A DNA stretch of 64,000 nucleotides from Bacteroidota bacterium. GTDB taxonomy: Bacteria; Bacteroidota; Bacteroidia; Chitinophagales; Chitinophagaceae. The position numbers and the translations under genes are program-made. The stretch lies in the NCBI GenBank assembly GCA_016868475.1, contig VGGU01000002.1:1-64000 (forward strand). Reading direction: 5' to 3'. The first letter of the stretch is position 1, and every line of letters starts with the position of its first letter. Of the stretch, positions 17,481 through 25,208 are shown piece by piece. The notes under the pieces are model-generated. The model saw only the letters and a program-made list of their open reading frames with translations, was not told where the DNA came from and made no database searches.

Positions 17481-17504
17481 CCATCCTCTTAAAATAGGAT
17501 TAAT

Positions 17505-19619
17505 ATGTCTATTATTCAGGATATCAGGGATAAATACGCAAAACTCACCGTTGTGCTTGTTGCTTTGGCGCTTTTGGGATTTATTCTTACCGATTATTTT
17601 TCAGGTAAAAGCAGAATGAGCGGTAATGTTGCTGCGTCTATAGGGTCTGTTAATGGAAGCCCTATTGGTTTTGATGAGTTTAACCAAAAGGTTATCCAGG
17701 CCGAGGAAAACCTAAAAACACAGGGATACGCACAGGGGGCCGCTTTAACCCAACAAGCACTTGAGCAGGCCTGGAACCAAGAAATTGGACAGGTTTTATT
17801 AAAAGAAGAACTTAATGAGCTAGGAATAGGTGTGGGCAAAAAAGAATTGGCAGATCTTCTTTATGGTGCCGGGGCCCCACAAGACCTTCAAAACCAGTTC
17901 AAAGATCCCAAAACCGGACAGTTTAACCCAGCTCTTGCTAAACAAAACATAGACCAGGCGCTAAAAAGCGGAACGCCCGAGCAAAAAGCGAATATTATAA
18001 GTTATATCGATGCGTTGGCAAACATGCGCAAGGCGGATAAATACCTCGCCCTGTTTTCTAACAGCATCAACTTTCCACGCTGGTTTATTGAAAAACAAAG
18101 CGCAGAAAACAGTCAACTGGCCCGCATATCTTTTGTTAGAGAGCTATACACCTCGGTACCGGACAGCGCCGTAAAAATAAGCGATGAGGAAATCTCGGAA
18201 TATATTAATAAAAACAAAACTCAGTTTAAGCAACAAGAAAGCAGAACAATTCAGTACGTTGTTTTTGGGGCCTCTCCTTCCGCGGCAGATAGTGCCGCCG
18301 CGCTTTCCGCGCTTAACAACCAAAAGGAAAGATTTGCATCATCAGACAACGTTGAGCGGTTTTTAGCTGGTGAGGGCGCACCCTATTATGGTGGTTACAT
18401 TAACGGAAAATCTATTCAGCAAGCGGTTAAAGACTCATTGTTTAAGCTTGCCCCCGGGGCAACCTTTGGACCGTACCTAGAGGCAGACCGATTTTTGATT
18501 GCCAGAATGGTTGGTGTTGTTCATATGCCGGATACGGTTAGTGTAAGGCATATATTAATAAGCACACAAAATCGCGACTCCGCAACAGCATATAACCTAT
18601 GCGACAGTCTTCAAAAAGCAATTGCGGGTGGATCAAACTTCGATTCGTTAACCGCAAAGTTTTCGGACGACCCCGGAAGCAAAAACACGGGCGGCAAGTA
18701 TCAAAATGTTTCTTCTGGACAAATGGTTGCCCCCTTCAATGATTTTATTTTCTTAAAATCTTCGGGTGCAAAAGGAATTGTAAAAACCGATTTCGGCTTT
18801 CATTATATAGAAATTCTTTCTCAGAAGGGAGGTGGCAATGGATATAAAATTGCTTACCTACCACAAGAGATAGTAGCAAGCCAAGAAACCGATAACCTGG
18901 CGCTGAATAAAGCCAATGAGTTTGCGGGAGATAGTAAAGACCTAAAATCTTTCAGCGATAATTACGAGAAAAAACTAAAAACACAGGGTATTGTAAAAAG
19001 TATTGCAACAAATATAACCCCGGTTTCTTATGAAGTTCGCGGGGTGGGAGCCTCTCGTAGTTTTGTTCGTGCTATTTATGAAGCGGACAAGGGCGGTGTT
19101 TTAAAGCCCGAACGCATAGACAATAATTATATCGTGGCGGCCGTAACAGAAGTAAACGAAGAGGGAACAGCGAGCGTGGAAGCGGCCCGCACAACTGTTG
19201 ATCCGGTTCTTAGAAACAAGAAAAAGGCCGAACTGCTTAGTAAGAAAATTGGAACCATCACAACACTTGAAGCCGCAGCAAGTGCGCTGGGTGGAAAACA
19301 AATCGAGACCGCTGACAGCATACGGTTTGCGGGATCGTTTTCTTTTGGATACGAACCACGCATGGCGGGTGCCGCATTTAACATGGCTAATAAAGGAAAG
19401 GTGGTTTCTACTGCAATCGAGGGATTGAGCGGAGTCTTTGTGGTAAGAGTTGACAATATTGGCAGCACACCCGTTTTGGAAGGCGATGTAACTTCTCAGC
19501 GAGAATCTCGATATCAACAAGCCAAACAGGCGTATGCTAACCAGTATAGCCCCAACAACCCGGTATCTATTTTAAGAAGCGCGGCAACAATTAAAGATCG
19601 CCGCCAGGAAAGATATTGA
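17505..19619 (+). CDS. PpiD/SurA-like peptidyl-prolyl isomerase, membrane-anchored
   Basis: The 704-residue protein has one N-terminal transmembrane segment (about 13-32, KLTVVLVALALLGFILT). A SurA_N-type chaperone region follows, then a parvulin rotamase domain (about 345-445, starting VRHILIST and containing FSDDPGS and FGFHYIEI). The C-terminal part resembles a second degenerate rotamase region. It is expected to help fold periplasmic and outer-membrane proteins, tethered to the inner membrane. The plus strand here is C/A-rich, unlike plus-strand genes to the left. The DUF2480 gene follows after 12 bp. Confidence 0.9.
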   Translation: MSIIQDIRDKYAKLTVVLVALALLGFILTDYFSGKSRMSGNVAASIGSVNGSPIGFDEFNQKVIQAEENLKTQGYAQGAALTQQALEQAWNQEIGQVLLKEELNELGIGVGKKELADLLYGAGAPQDLQNQFKDPKTGQFNPALAKQNIDQALKSGTPEQKANIISYIDALANMRKADKYLALFSNSINFPRWFIEKQSAENSQLARISFVRELYTSVPDSAVKISDEEISEYINKNKTQFKQQESRTIQYVVFGASPSAADSAAALSALNNQKERFASSDNVERFLAGEGAPYYGGYINGKSIQQAVKDSLFKLAPGATFGPYLEADRFLIARMVGVVHMPDTVSVRHILISTQNRDSATAYNLCDSLQKAIAGGSNFDSLTAKFSDDPGSKNTGGKYQNVSSGQMVAPFNDFIFLKSSGAKGIVKTDFGFHYIEILSQKGGGNGYKIAYLPQEIVASQETDNLALNKANEFAGDSKDLKSFSDNYEKKLKTQGIVKSIATNITPVSYEVRGVGASRSFVRAIYEADKGGVLKPERIDNNYIVAAVTEVNEEGTASVEAARTTVDPVLRNKKKAELLSKKIGTITTLEAAASALGGKQIETADSIRFAGSFSFGYEPRMAGAAFNMANKGKVVSTAIEGLSGVFVVRVDNIGSTPVLEGDVTSQRESRYQQAKQAYANQYSPNNPVSILRSAATIKDRRQERY

Positions 19620-19631
19620 TAAACCCAACCT

Positions 19632-20147
19632 ATGGCCGAGTTTGTAAATAAAGTTGCAGAAAGCGGACTCATCACCATCGATCTTGAAGATTGGTTCCCT
19701 AAAGGAGAAATAACGGTCTTTGATCTAAAAGACTATCTTTTCATGGGAATGATTGTAAAAGAAAAAGAGTTTAGAGAGGCGTTAAAAAACACGGATTGGG
19801 AGACTTTCAGAGATAAGACGATTTCTATTATTTGTTCGGCGGATGCAATTATTCCAAGCTGGGCATTTATGTTGGTGGCAGCATATTTACAACCAGTTTG
19901 TAAAGAACTAGCGCTTGCAAACCCTGAAGAATTACGCAAACAGCTTTTTATTCGAAACCTTCAAGCCATCAATCCCGCCGATTATAAAGACCAGCGCGTT
20001 ATTATAAAGGGTTGTGGAGACACACCTATTGGCGACTATGCTTACTTGGAAGCAACACGAATACTTCGTCCGGTTGTTAAGTCCCTAATGTTTGGTGAGC
20101 CATGTAGTACGGTTCCTGTTTATAAAAGACAGCGCACAGATCAATAG
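19632..20147 (+). CDS. DUF2480 family protein
   Basis: The 171-residue, apparently soluble protein has no signal peptide. It carries the family-typical segments LEDWFPKGE near the N-terminus, SADAIIPSWAF in the middle and KGCGD followed by IGDYAYLEAT toward the end. DUF2480 proteins are common in Bacteroidota and have no established function that I know of. The gene follows the ppiD-like gene closely and ends 88 bp before the SET/ATP-grasp cassette, so it probably belongs with ppiD rather than the cassette. Confidence 0.82.
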   Translation: MAEFVNKVAESGLITIDLEDWFPKGEITVFDLKDYLFMGMIVKEKEFREALKNTDWETFRDKTISIICSADAIIPSWAFMLVAAYLQPVCKELALANPEELRKQLFIRNLQAINPADYKDQRVIIKGCGDTPIGDYAYLEATRILRPVVKSLMFGEPCSTVPVYKRQRTDQ

Positions 20148-20190
20148 TCACGCTTGTTCATAACTTATTCACATTAGACTTTTAATGATC

Positions 20191-20210
20191 AATTGCTATT
20201 AATAGCAATT
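20191..20210. promoter_or_regulatory. 20-bp perfect palindrome before the SET/ATP-grasp cassette
   Basis: AATTGCTATT is followed directly by its reverse complement AATAGCAATT, giving a gapless 20-bp palindrome that ends 25 bp before the cassette's GTG start. There is no T-run after it, so it is more like an operator for a dimeric regulator than a terminator. Confidence 0.55.
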
Positions 20211-20235
20211 TAACTTACATGCACCTTACTAACCT

Positions 20236-20730
20236 GTGCAAACAACCCCGGCTACCCAAACCTACCGACTTGTTCTTTCAACAAGTATTGGCGATGTGCG
20301 CGAAGATGCGGCTTCGGGGCAAAAAGCGTTTTTTGCCGGACGTCAATTTGGTGCTGGCGAAGTTTTATCTTCTTTTGTTGCGGAGGAGGTTTGTGTTAAT
20401 CCTTCTTACTTAACCGTGCAACTGGGAGACAAACACCATATTATGCTAAAGCCGGCATACTTACAATATATCAACCACAGCTGCAATCCAAATTGTTTTT
20501 TTGACACCACCAACCTAACCGTTGTTGCGCTTCGGGATATAGCTTATGACGAAGAGCTTACTTTTTTTTATCCTTCTTCCGAGTGGGACATGAGTCAACC
20601 CTTTGTGTGTAATTGTCGAAGCCAGCAGTGTTTAGGCATGATTCGGGGCGCAAAACACTTGAGCGATCAACAAGCCAACGAGTATCACCTAAACCTTTAT
20701 ATAGTGGATAAAAGAAATTTAGAAGGATGA
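20236..20730 (+). CDS. stand-alone SET-domain protein (putative protein-lysine methyltransferase)
   Basis: The protein has 164 residues from a GTG at 20236; no in-frame ATG precedes the domain. SET motifs: NHSCNPN at residues 80-86 (cofactor and knot region), YDEELTFFY at 104-112, and a post-SET zinc motif C125-x-C127-x4-C132. SET enzymes transfer methyl groups from S-adenosylmethionine to lysine. The usual Asp before the last Tyr of the EELTxDY motif is Phe here, so activity may be altered. It is the first gene of a three-gene unit; its stop overlaps the next start (ATGA at 20727-20730). The methylation target is unknown. Confidence 0.87.
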   Translation: MQTTPATQTYRLVLSTSIGDVREDAASGQKAFFAGRQFGAGEVLSSFVAEEVCVNPSYLTVQLGDKHHIMLKPAYLQYINHSCNPNCFFDTTNLTVVALRDIAYDEELTFFYPSSEWDMSQPFVCNCRSQQCLGMIRGAKHLSDQQANEYHLNLYIVDKRNLEG

Positions 20731-21869
20731 ACAAGGCGGCAATAAAAAATCTTGCTACAGAATTTAAGGTTTGGGTCTTGGCTCCGCACTTTGAAACCGA
20801 GGATCCCAACCTTGCCCATTATTACGACTTTACGCACAGTATTCAAGAATACACGCGGGTTTTCTCTGAATTAAATATTGAGTGGGAATGGGTTCCGGTA
20901 ACCCTTGAGGGGTTTATAAAAAGCATAGAAAAAATCAACAAATCAACCCAGATCAAAAAAGCGTTGGTGTTGAATCTTTGTGATGGCGACGAGGTAAATG
21001 GGACTCCCGGAGTTTCTGTTATTGATGAACTAGAAAAGCATCAACTGGTTTACACGGGGGCGGATCGCCATTTTTATACCATCACCACCTCTAAAATCCC
21101 AATGAAAAAAGCGTTTGACAAGTTTGGGGTGCCAAATTCGCCCTGGCGAATAATTTCAGGAAAACCGGGAACTGTTCGCGGAATTTGTCTACGTGTTGGA
21201 ACACCCCTTTTATTAAAACCAGCCGTATCGGGAGGAAGCATGGGGGTGTCTGTAAAAAATGTTGTTCACTCCGAGCAGGAACTAAAAAACAGATTAAACG
21301 AATTAAAAGAGGGGTATCGCGGTTGGAACCTTCAAGCCGACGGATTGTTTGTAGAGCGATTTATCATTGGACCCGAATTCACCACATTTATTACAGGCTC
21401 ATCCGATGATCCCGCAAACTGCAAAGTATATGTTCCGGTAGAAAGACACTTTCATCCATCGCTGCCAGAGGCGGAACGCTTTTTATCTTTTGATCGACTA
21501 TGGGAAATCTACGAAACAGAAACACCCATGCCGGGGAATGAAAACTTTTACGAGTACGCACCAGCACCAGAATCCCTCCGAAGAAGATTGACGGCGCTTA
21601 GTAAAAAAGCATATCTCGCCTTGGGCGGAAAGGGATACACAAGGATAGACATTAGGCAAGACGCCCAAACAGGAAAATTATATGTGCTTGAAGCAAACGC
21701 ACAATGTGGTTTAAGCGAAGACGAAGACTATACCTCCATTGGGGCTATTCTTAAAGCCTCAAATGTTTCTTACACACAAGTGATTTTTGAAATTTTACAA
21801 GATGCGGTTCGTCGTCATGCACAAAGAATATCGCAAACCACAAAAAGAAAAACAAAAGCAGTATTGTGA
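20727..21869 (+). CDS. ATP-grasp ligase, D-alanine-D-alanine ligase-like
   Basis: The 380-residue protein has an N-terminal preATP-grasp domain with the motif NLCDGD at 83-88. The ATP-grasp fold contains K164 in LLKPAVSGGSMGV, D308 in YTRIDIR, and the metal-binding E322/N324 in LEANAQCGLS. It should form an amide bond through an acyl-phosphate, joining a carboxylate to an amine with ATP. It is clearly not housekeeping Ddl, which is shorter and lies with cell-wall genes. Its ATG overlaps the SET gene stop and its own stop overlaps the next GTG (GTGA), so all three products are probably made in fixed ratio. Substrates are unknown. Confidence 0.87.
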   Translation: MNKAAIKNLATEFKVWVLAPHFETEDPNLAHYYDFTHSIQEYTRVFSELNIEWEWVPVTLEGFIKSIEKINKSTQIKKALVLNLCDGDEVNGTPGVSVIDELEKHQLVYTGADRHFYTITTSKIPMKKAFDKFGVPNSPWRIISGKPGTVRGICLRVGTPLLLKPAVSGGSMGVSVKNVVHSEQELKNRLNELKEGYRGWNLQADGLFVERFIIGPEFTTFITGSSDDPANCKVYVPVERHFHPSLPEAERFLSFDRLWEIYETETPMPGNENFYEYAPAPESLRRRLTALSKKAYLALGGKGYTRIDIRQDAQTGKLYVLEANAQCGLSEDEDYTSIGAILKASNVSYTQVIFEILQDAVRRHAQRISQTTKRKTKAVL

Positions 21870-23293
21870 AGGTTTGCGTGCTTCAACCCGATTATTCAAC
21901 TACGGCGGTAGATTATAAATATTATGATCCACCAAGAAATCTTTCTTTGTTACTTTCTAACAGCCGGGTAGACCATGTGTTTTTAAATAAGCTAACCACT
22001 TATAAACAACTCAAAGAATTATCAAAGCAGGGATATGACATTTTTGTAAATCTTTGCGAGGGATATCCAGAATGGGAAGTTCCTGGTGTTGATGTTGTTT
22101 ACTCGCTCGAGTCGCTAAACCTTCCATTCACCGGACCAAGCTCTGCCACCTATGATTTACCAAAAGCACTATTAAAGTATGTGGCTTATTGCGAAGATGT
22201 TCCTACTCCAACGTATGTGCTCCTGGAAAAAGAGGAAGATATGCACACCATTCCTGCAGAATTAAAATTTCCACTTTTTATAAAACCCGCGCACGCAGGC
22301 GATAGTCTTGGGGTTAACGAAGAGTCGCTTGTAAACAACAGGGCTGGACTTGAAAAAAAATGCAAGGAATTGTTGCCGCTTTATGGCAACGTATTGGTGG
22401 AACAATATATAGAGGGTCGTGAATTTACTGTGCTGGTTGCAGCAAATCAAGACGGTAAAAGCTGTACAAGCTACAAGCCTGTTGAATATATTTTTCCTTC
22501 TGGCAAATCCTTTAAAACCTATTCTTTAAAAACATCCGAACTACACCCGAGCGCTAATATTCCTTGCAGCAATGAGGTGTTGGAAAACAAACTCAGAACG
22601 GCCAGCGAAAAAATATTTAAAACAGCCGGCGGGCATGGCTATGGCAGATTAGACTTTCGTGTAGATAAAGAGGGAAATATATTTTTTTTAGAGATAAATC
22701 TTACCTGTTCCGTTTTTTATACAGATGGATATGAGGGCTCCGCAGATTTTATTTTGAAATACGATCCCGCTGGTCAATCGGGGTTTTTACAACACATCAT
22801 TGCAGAAGGAATAGCGCGACACGCAAGAAAGCAACGACCCTTTTATATGAAAGGCAATTCCATTGCGGGTTATGGAATTTATGCAAAACAAACACTACAA
22901 CCCGGGCAGATTGTTTTTGTTGGAGAGGGCCGCTCTCAACGACTAATTACAAAAAGAGAAGTAGATCAAAATTGGAATGAGGAAGAAAAATTACTATTTC
23001 GCAGATACGCATATCCGATTAGTGAAGAGGTGTATGTTTTGTGGGACAACAATCCGGCAGACTGGGCTCCTCAAAACCATAGCTGTGATGCAAACACTAT
23101 TTTTGACGGGCTCAATGTAATTACCACGCGAATGGTTGCCGCACATGAAGAGCTAACACTTGACTACGCCAAATTTCTTGACGCAACCATGGAGCCGTTT
23201 ACCTGTGGATGCGGTTCGCCTAAGTGTAGGGGAAAAATTGCGGGAACCATCAATAACACGCTAACCACAAGAGAACAAAAAAAGAGGCGTTAG
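21866..23293 (+). CDS. ATP-grasp ligase fused to a C-terminal SET domain
   Basis: The protein has 475 residues from a GTG at 21866. Residues 1-325 form a second D-Ala-D-Ala-ligase-like ATP-grasp enzyme: NLCEGYPEWEVPG at 62-74, K140 in FIKPAHAGDSLGV, D263 in GRLDFR, E276/N278 in FLEINLT. Residues 328-465 form a complete SET domain: GYGIYAKQTLQPG at 335-347, NHSCDAN at 404-410, EELTLDY at 428-434, and post-SET C447-x-C449-x4-C454. Ligation and lysine methylation in one chain suggest successive steps on one substrate or carrier. It ends 3 bp from mnmG (convergent). The fusion is read directly; the function is inferred. Confidence 0.88.
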   Translation: MKVCVLQPDYSTTAVDYKYYDPPRNLSLLLSNSRVDHVFLNKLTTYKQLKELSKQGYDIFVNLCEGYPEWEVPGVDVVYSLESLNLPFTGPSSATYDLPKALLKYVAYCEDVPTPTYVLLEKEEDMHTIPAELKFPLFIKPAHAGDSLGVNEESLVNNRAGLEKKCKELLPLYGNVLVEQYIEGREFTVLVAANQDGKSCTSYKPVEYIFPSGKSFKTYSLKTSELHPSANIPCSNEVLENKLRTASEKIFKTAGGHGYGRLDFRVDKEGNIFFLEINLTCSVFYTDGYEGSADFILKYDPAGQSGFLQHIIAEGIARHARKQRPFYMKGNSIAGYGIYAKQTLQPGQIVFVGEGRSQRLITKREVDQNWNEEEKLLFRRYAYPISEEVYVLWDNNPADWAPQNHSCDANTIFDGLNVITTRMVAAHEELTLDYAKFLDATMEPFTCGCGSPKCRGKIAGTINNTLTTREQKKRR

Positions 23294-23296
23294 TTT

Positions 23297-25159
23297 TTAA
23301 CGACCCATGTATACCATTAGAATTTGTACATCACTTGGGTTAATACCCGAAATCCTACTTGCTTGACCCAGGGTTCTGGGTTTTGCTTTCATTAATTTTT
23401 CCCTTGCTTCGTTTCCAAGCGAAGAAAGCTTTCTGTAATCAAAACTCTCGGGAATCTCTAACTCTTCGAGTTGTTTCATTCTTTGTACCAACTCTTTTTC
23501 TTTTTCGATATAAACTTCATACTTAATCTGCACGCCCGCTTGTTCAATGCTTTCTTTATCAAAAACACTGAGCGCGCTGTTAACAGAACTAACCGCACGC
23601 ATCATGTCAAAAATTTCAACATCGGGCCGCAATAAAATTTTTTGTGCTCTTTGTTTTTCAACAATGGTTGCAGTGTTTAGTGTAGCAAACCAATCGTTTA
23701 CTTCGGAGGGTTCTAAAAACAGCGAAGTGAATATTTTTTTTATTTCATCAATCTCGGAATGTTTTTTTTGAACACGAGTCATTCGTTCTTGTGAAGCAAG
23801 ACCCAGGCTGTGACTTAGTGGGGTTAATCGCAGATCTGCATTGTCTTGTCTCAACAAGGTTCTAAACTCGGCACGCGAAGTAAACATGCGATAAGGTTCT
23901 TTTGTTCCTTTTCCAACCAAGTCGTCAATTAACACACCTATATAGGCCTCGCTTCTTTTTAAAACCAAGCCCTCTTGTTTGTTTGCCGACCGATGTGCGT
24001 TTATTCCAGCCATTAGGCCCTGACAAGCAGCCTCTTCATAGCCCGTTGTTCCATTAATTTGCCCAGCAAAGAATAAATTGTTCAATAGTCTGGTTTCTAG
24101 GGTATAGTGTAATTGCGTAGGGGGAAAATAATCATATTCAATAGCATAACCAGGCCTAAATACCTTAACGTTTTCAAATCCACCAATATTACGAAGGGCC
24201 TCGTATTGTACGTCTTCTGGTAATGATGTAGAAAAGCCGTTTAAATATATTTCAACAGTATTCCACCCCTCTGGCTCAACAAAAAGCTGGTGGCGATCCC
24301 TTTCGGCAAAACGATTAATCTTGTCCTCGATGCTTGGACAGTAGCGTGGCCCAACCCCATCAATTCTCCCGGCAAACATCGGGCTTCTGTCAAAACCGGT
24401 TTTTAAAACATCATGGACAACCTCGTTGGTGTACGCTATCCAGCAACTTCTTTGTTTTTTAGGTTTTTCGGTGTCTAAAAATGAAAAACCGGTTATATCC
24501 TCATCCCCTGGCTGCTCTTCCATTTTTGAATAATCCAGACTTCTTCCGTCAATTCTTGGGGGGGTTCCCGTTTTAAGTCTATTGCTTTCAAATCCTTGAC
24601 CTACAAGCTGTTCTGTAATTCCTGTTGCAGCATTTTCTGCCATTCTTCCGCCACCAAAATTCTTTTCACCAATATGCACTATGCCATTCAAAAAGGTTCC
24701 GTTGGTTAAAACAACCGATTTTGCTTTGATCTCATGCCCAAGACCGGTCTTTACACCAAAACAAACCCCGTCTTTTATGAGCAGTCCACCCACCATGTCT
24801 TGATAAAAGTCAAGGTTGGGTGTACTTTCAAGCAGCTCCCTCCATTTGAGATGAAATAGCATTCTGTCGTTTTGCGCACGAGGACTCCACATGGCAGGAC
24901 CCTTGCTACGGTTTAGCATCCTGAACTGTATCGTGGATAAATCGGTAACTATACCAGAGTAGCCACCCATGGCGTCAATTTCTCTAACAATTTGTCCCTT
25001 GGCAATTCCCCCCATAGCTGGATTGCAGCTCATTTGGGCAATTGTCTGCATATTCATGGTAATCAACAGGGTGCGAGAACCCAAATTAGCGGCAGCAGCA
25101 GCGGCCTCACAACCGGCATGCCCCGCCCCAACTACTATAACATCGTATTCTTTAAACAC
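23297..25159 (-). CDS. mnmG: tRNA uridine-5-carboxymethylaminomethyl modification enzyme MnmG (GidA)
   Basis: The 620-residue protein has FAD-binding GAGHAG at residues 11-16. The family blocks NPAMGGIAKGQIVREIDA, GTFLNGIVHIG and GYEEAACQGLMAG are present, and the C-terminal helical domain is complete. With MnmE it builds cmnm5U at the wobble position of several tRNAs. The start is GTG at 25159, giving MFKEYDVIVVGAGHAG, which matches the family start. A TATCTTTG element ends only 4 nt upstream, so the mRNA may be almost leaderless. Confidence 0.96.
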   Translation of the reverse strand: MFKEYDVIVVGAGHAGCEAAAAAANLGSRTLLITMNMQTIAQMSCNPAMGGIAKGQIVREIDAMGGYSGIVTDLSTIQFRMLNRSKGPAMWSPRAQNDRMLFHLKWRELLESTPNLDFYQDMVGGLLIKDGVCFGVKTGLGHEIKAKSVVLTNGTFLNGIVHIGEKNFGGGRMAENAATGITEQLVGQGFESNRLKTGTPPRIDGRSLDYSKMEEQPGDEDITGFSFLDTEKPKKQRSCWIAYTNEVVHDVLKTGFDRSPMFAGRIDGVGPRYCPSIEDKINRFAERDRHQLFVEPEGWNTVEIYLNGFSTSLPEDVQYEALRNIGGFENVKVFRPGYAIEYDYFPPTQLHYTLETRLLNNLFFAGQINGTTGYEEAACQGLMAGINAHRSANKQEGLVLKRSEAYIGVLIDDLVGKGTKEPYRMFTSRAEFRTLLRQDNADLRLTPLSHSLGLASQERMTRVQKKHSEIDEIKKIFTSLFLEPSEVNDWFATLNTATIVEKQRAQKILLRPDVEIFDMMRAVSSVNSALSVFDKESIEQAGVQIKYEVYIEKEKELVQRMKQLEELEIPESFDYRKLSSLGNEAREKLMKAKPRTLGQASRISGINPSDVQILMVYMGR

Positions 25160-25163
25160 GCAG

Positions 25164-25171
25164 CAAAGATA
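25164..25171 (-). promoter_or_regulatory. -7 promoter element of mnmG
   Basis: On the minus strand TATCTTTG fits TAnnTTTG and ends 4 nt before the GTG start at 25159. The parS-like palindrome lies about 22 bp further upstream. Confidence 0.45.
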
Positions 25172-25192
25172 ACCCCCTATTTCCTTGAATTA

Positions 25193-25208
25193 TGTTCCAC
25201 GTGGAACG
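25193..25208. promoter_or_regulatory. parS-like ParB-binding palindrome
   Basis: TGTTCCACGTGGAACG contains the perfect 14-bp palindrome GTTCCACGTGGAAC. It agrees with the general ParB site tGTTnCACGTGnAACa at all but the last, weakly conserved base. It lies directly after the ybeY stop and 34 bp upstream of mnmG. parS sites normally cluster near the chromosome origin and are often near mnmG/gidA. This is the only full match I noticed in the window. Confidence 0.7.

Larger units (their letters stand above)
16970..17504. other. 535-bp gene-free AT-rich gap with strand-composition flip
   Basis: No credible gene was found between the divergent nadA and ppiD-like genes. Up to about 17280 the plus strand is T-rich with G above C (by hand count of 16981-17280, 39 G against 21 C). 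From 17281 it turns A/C-rich (about 29 G against 50 C to 17510). The gap holds an 8-bp inverted repeat across the flip, ATCATT-AATAG-AATGAT at 17197-17213, and two DnaA-box-like 9-mers: TGTGTATAA at 17400 (reverse of TTATACACA) and TTTTCCACA at 17454. I saw no clear XerCD dif match. Confidence 0.6.
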
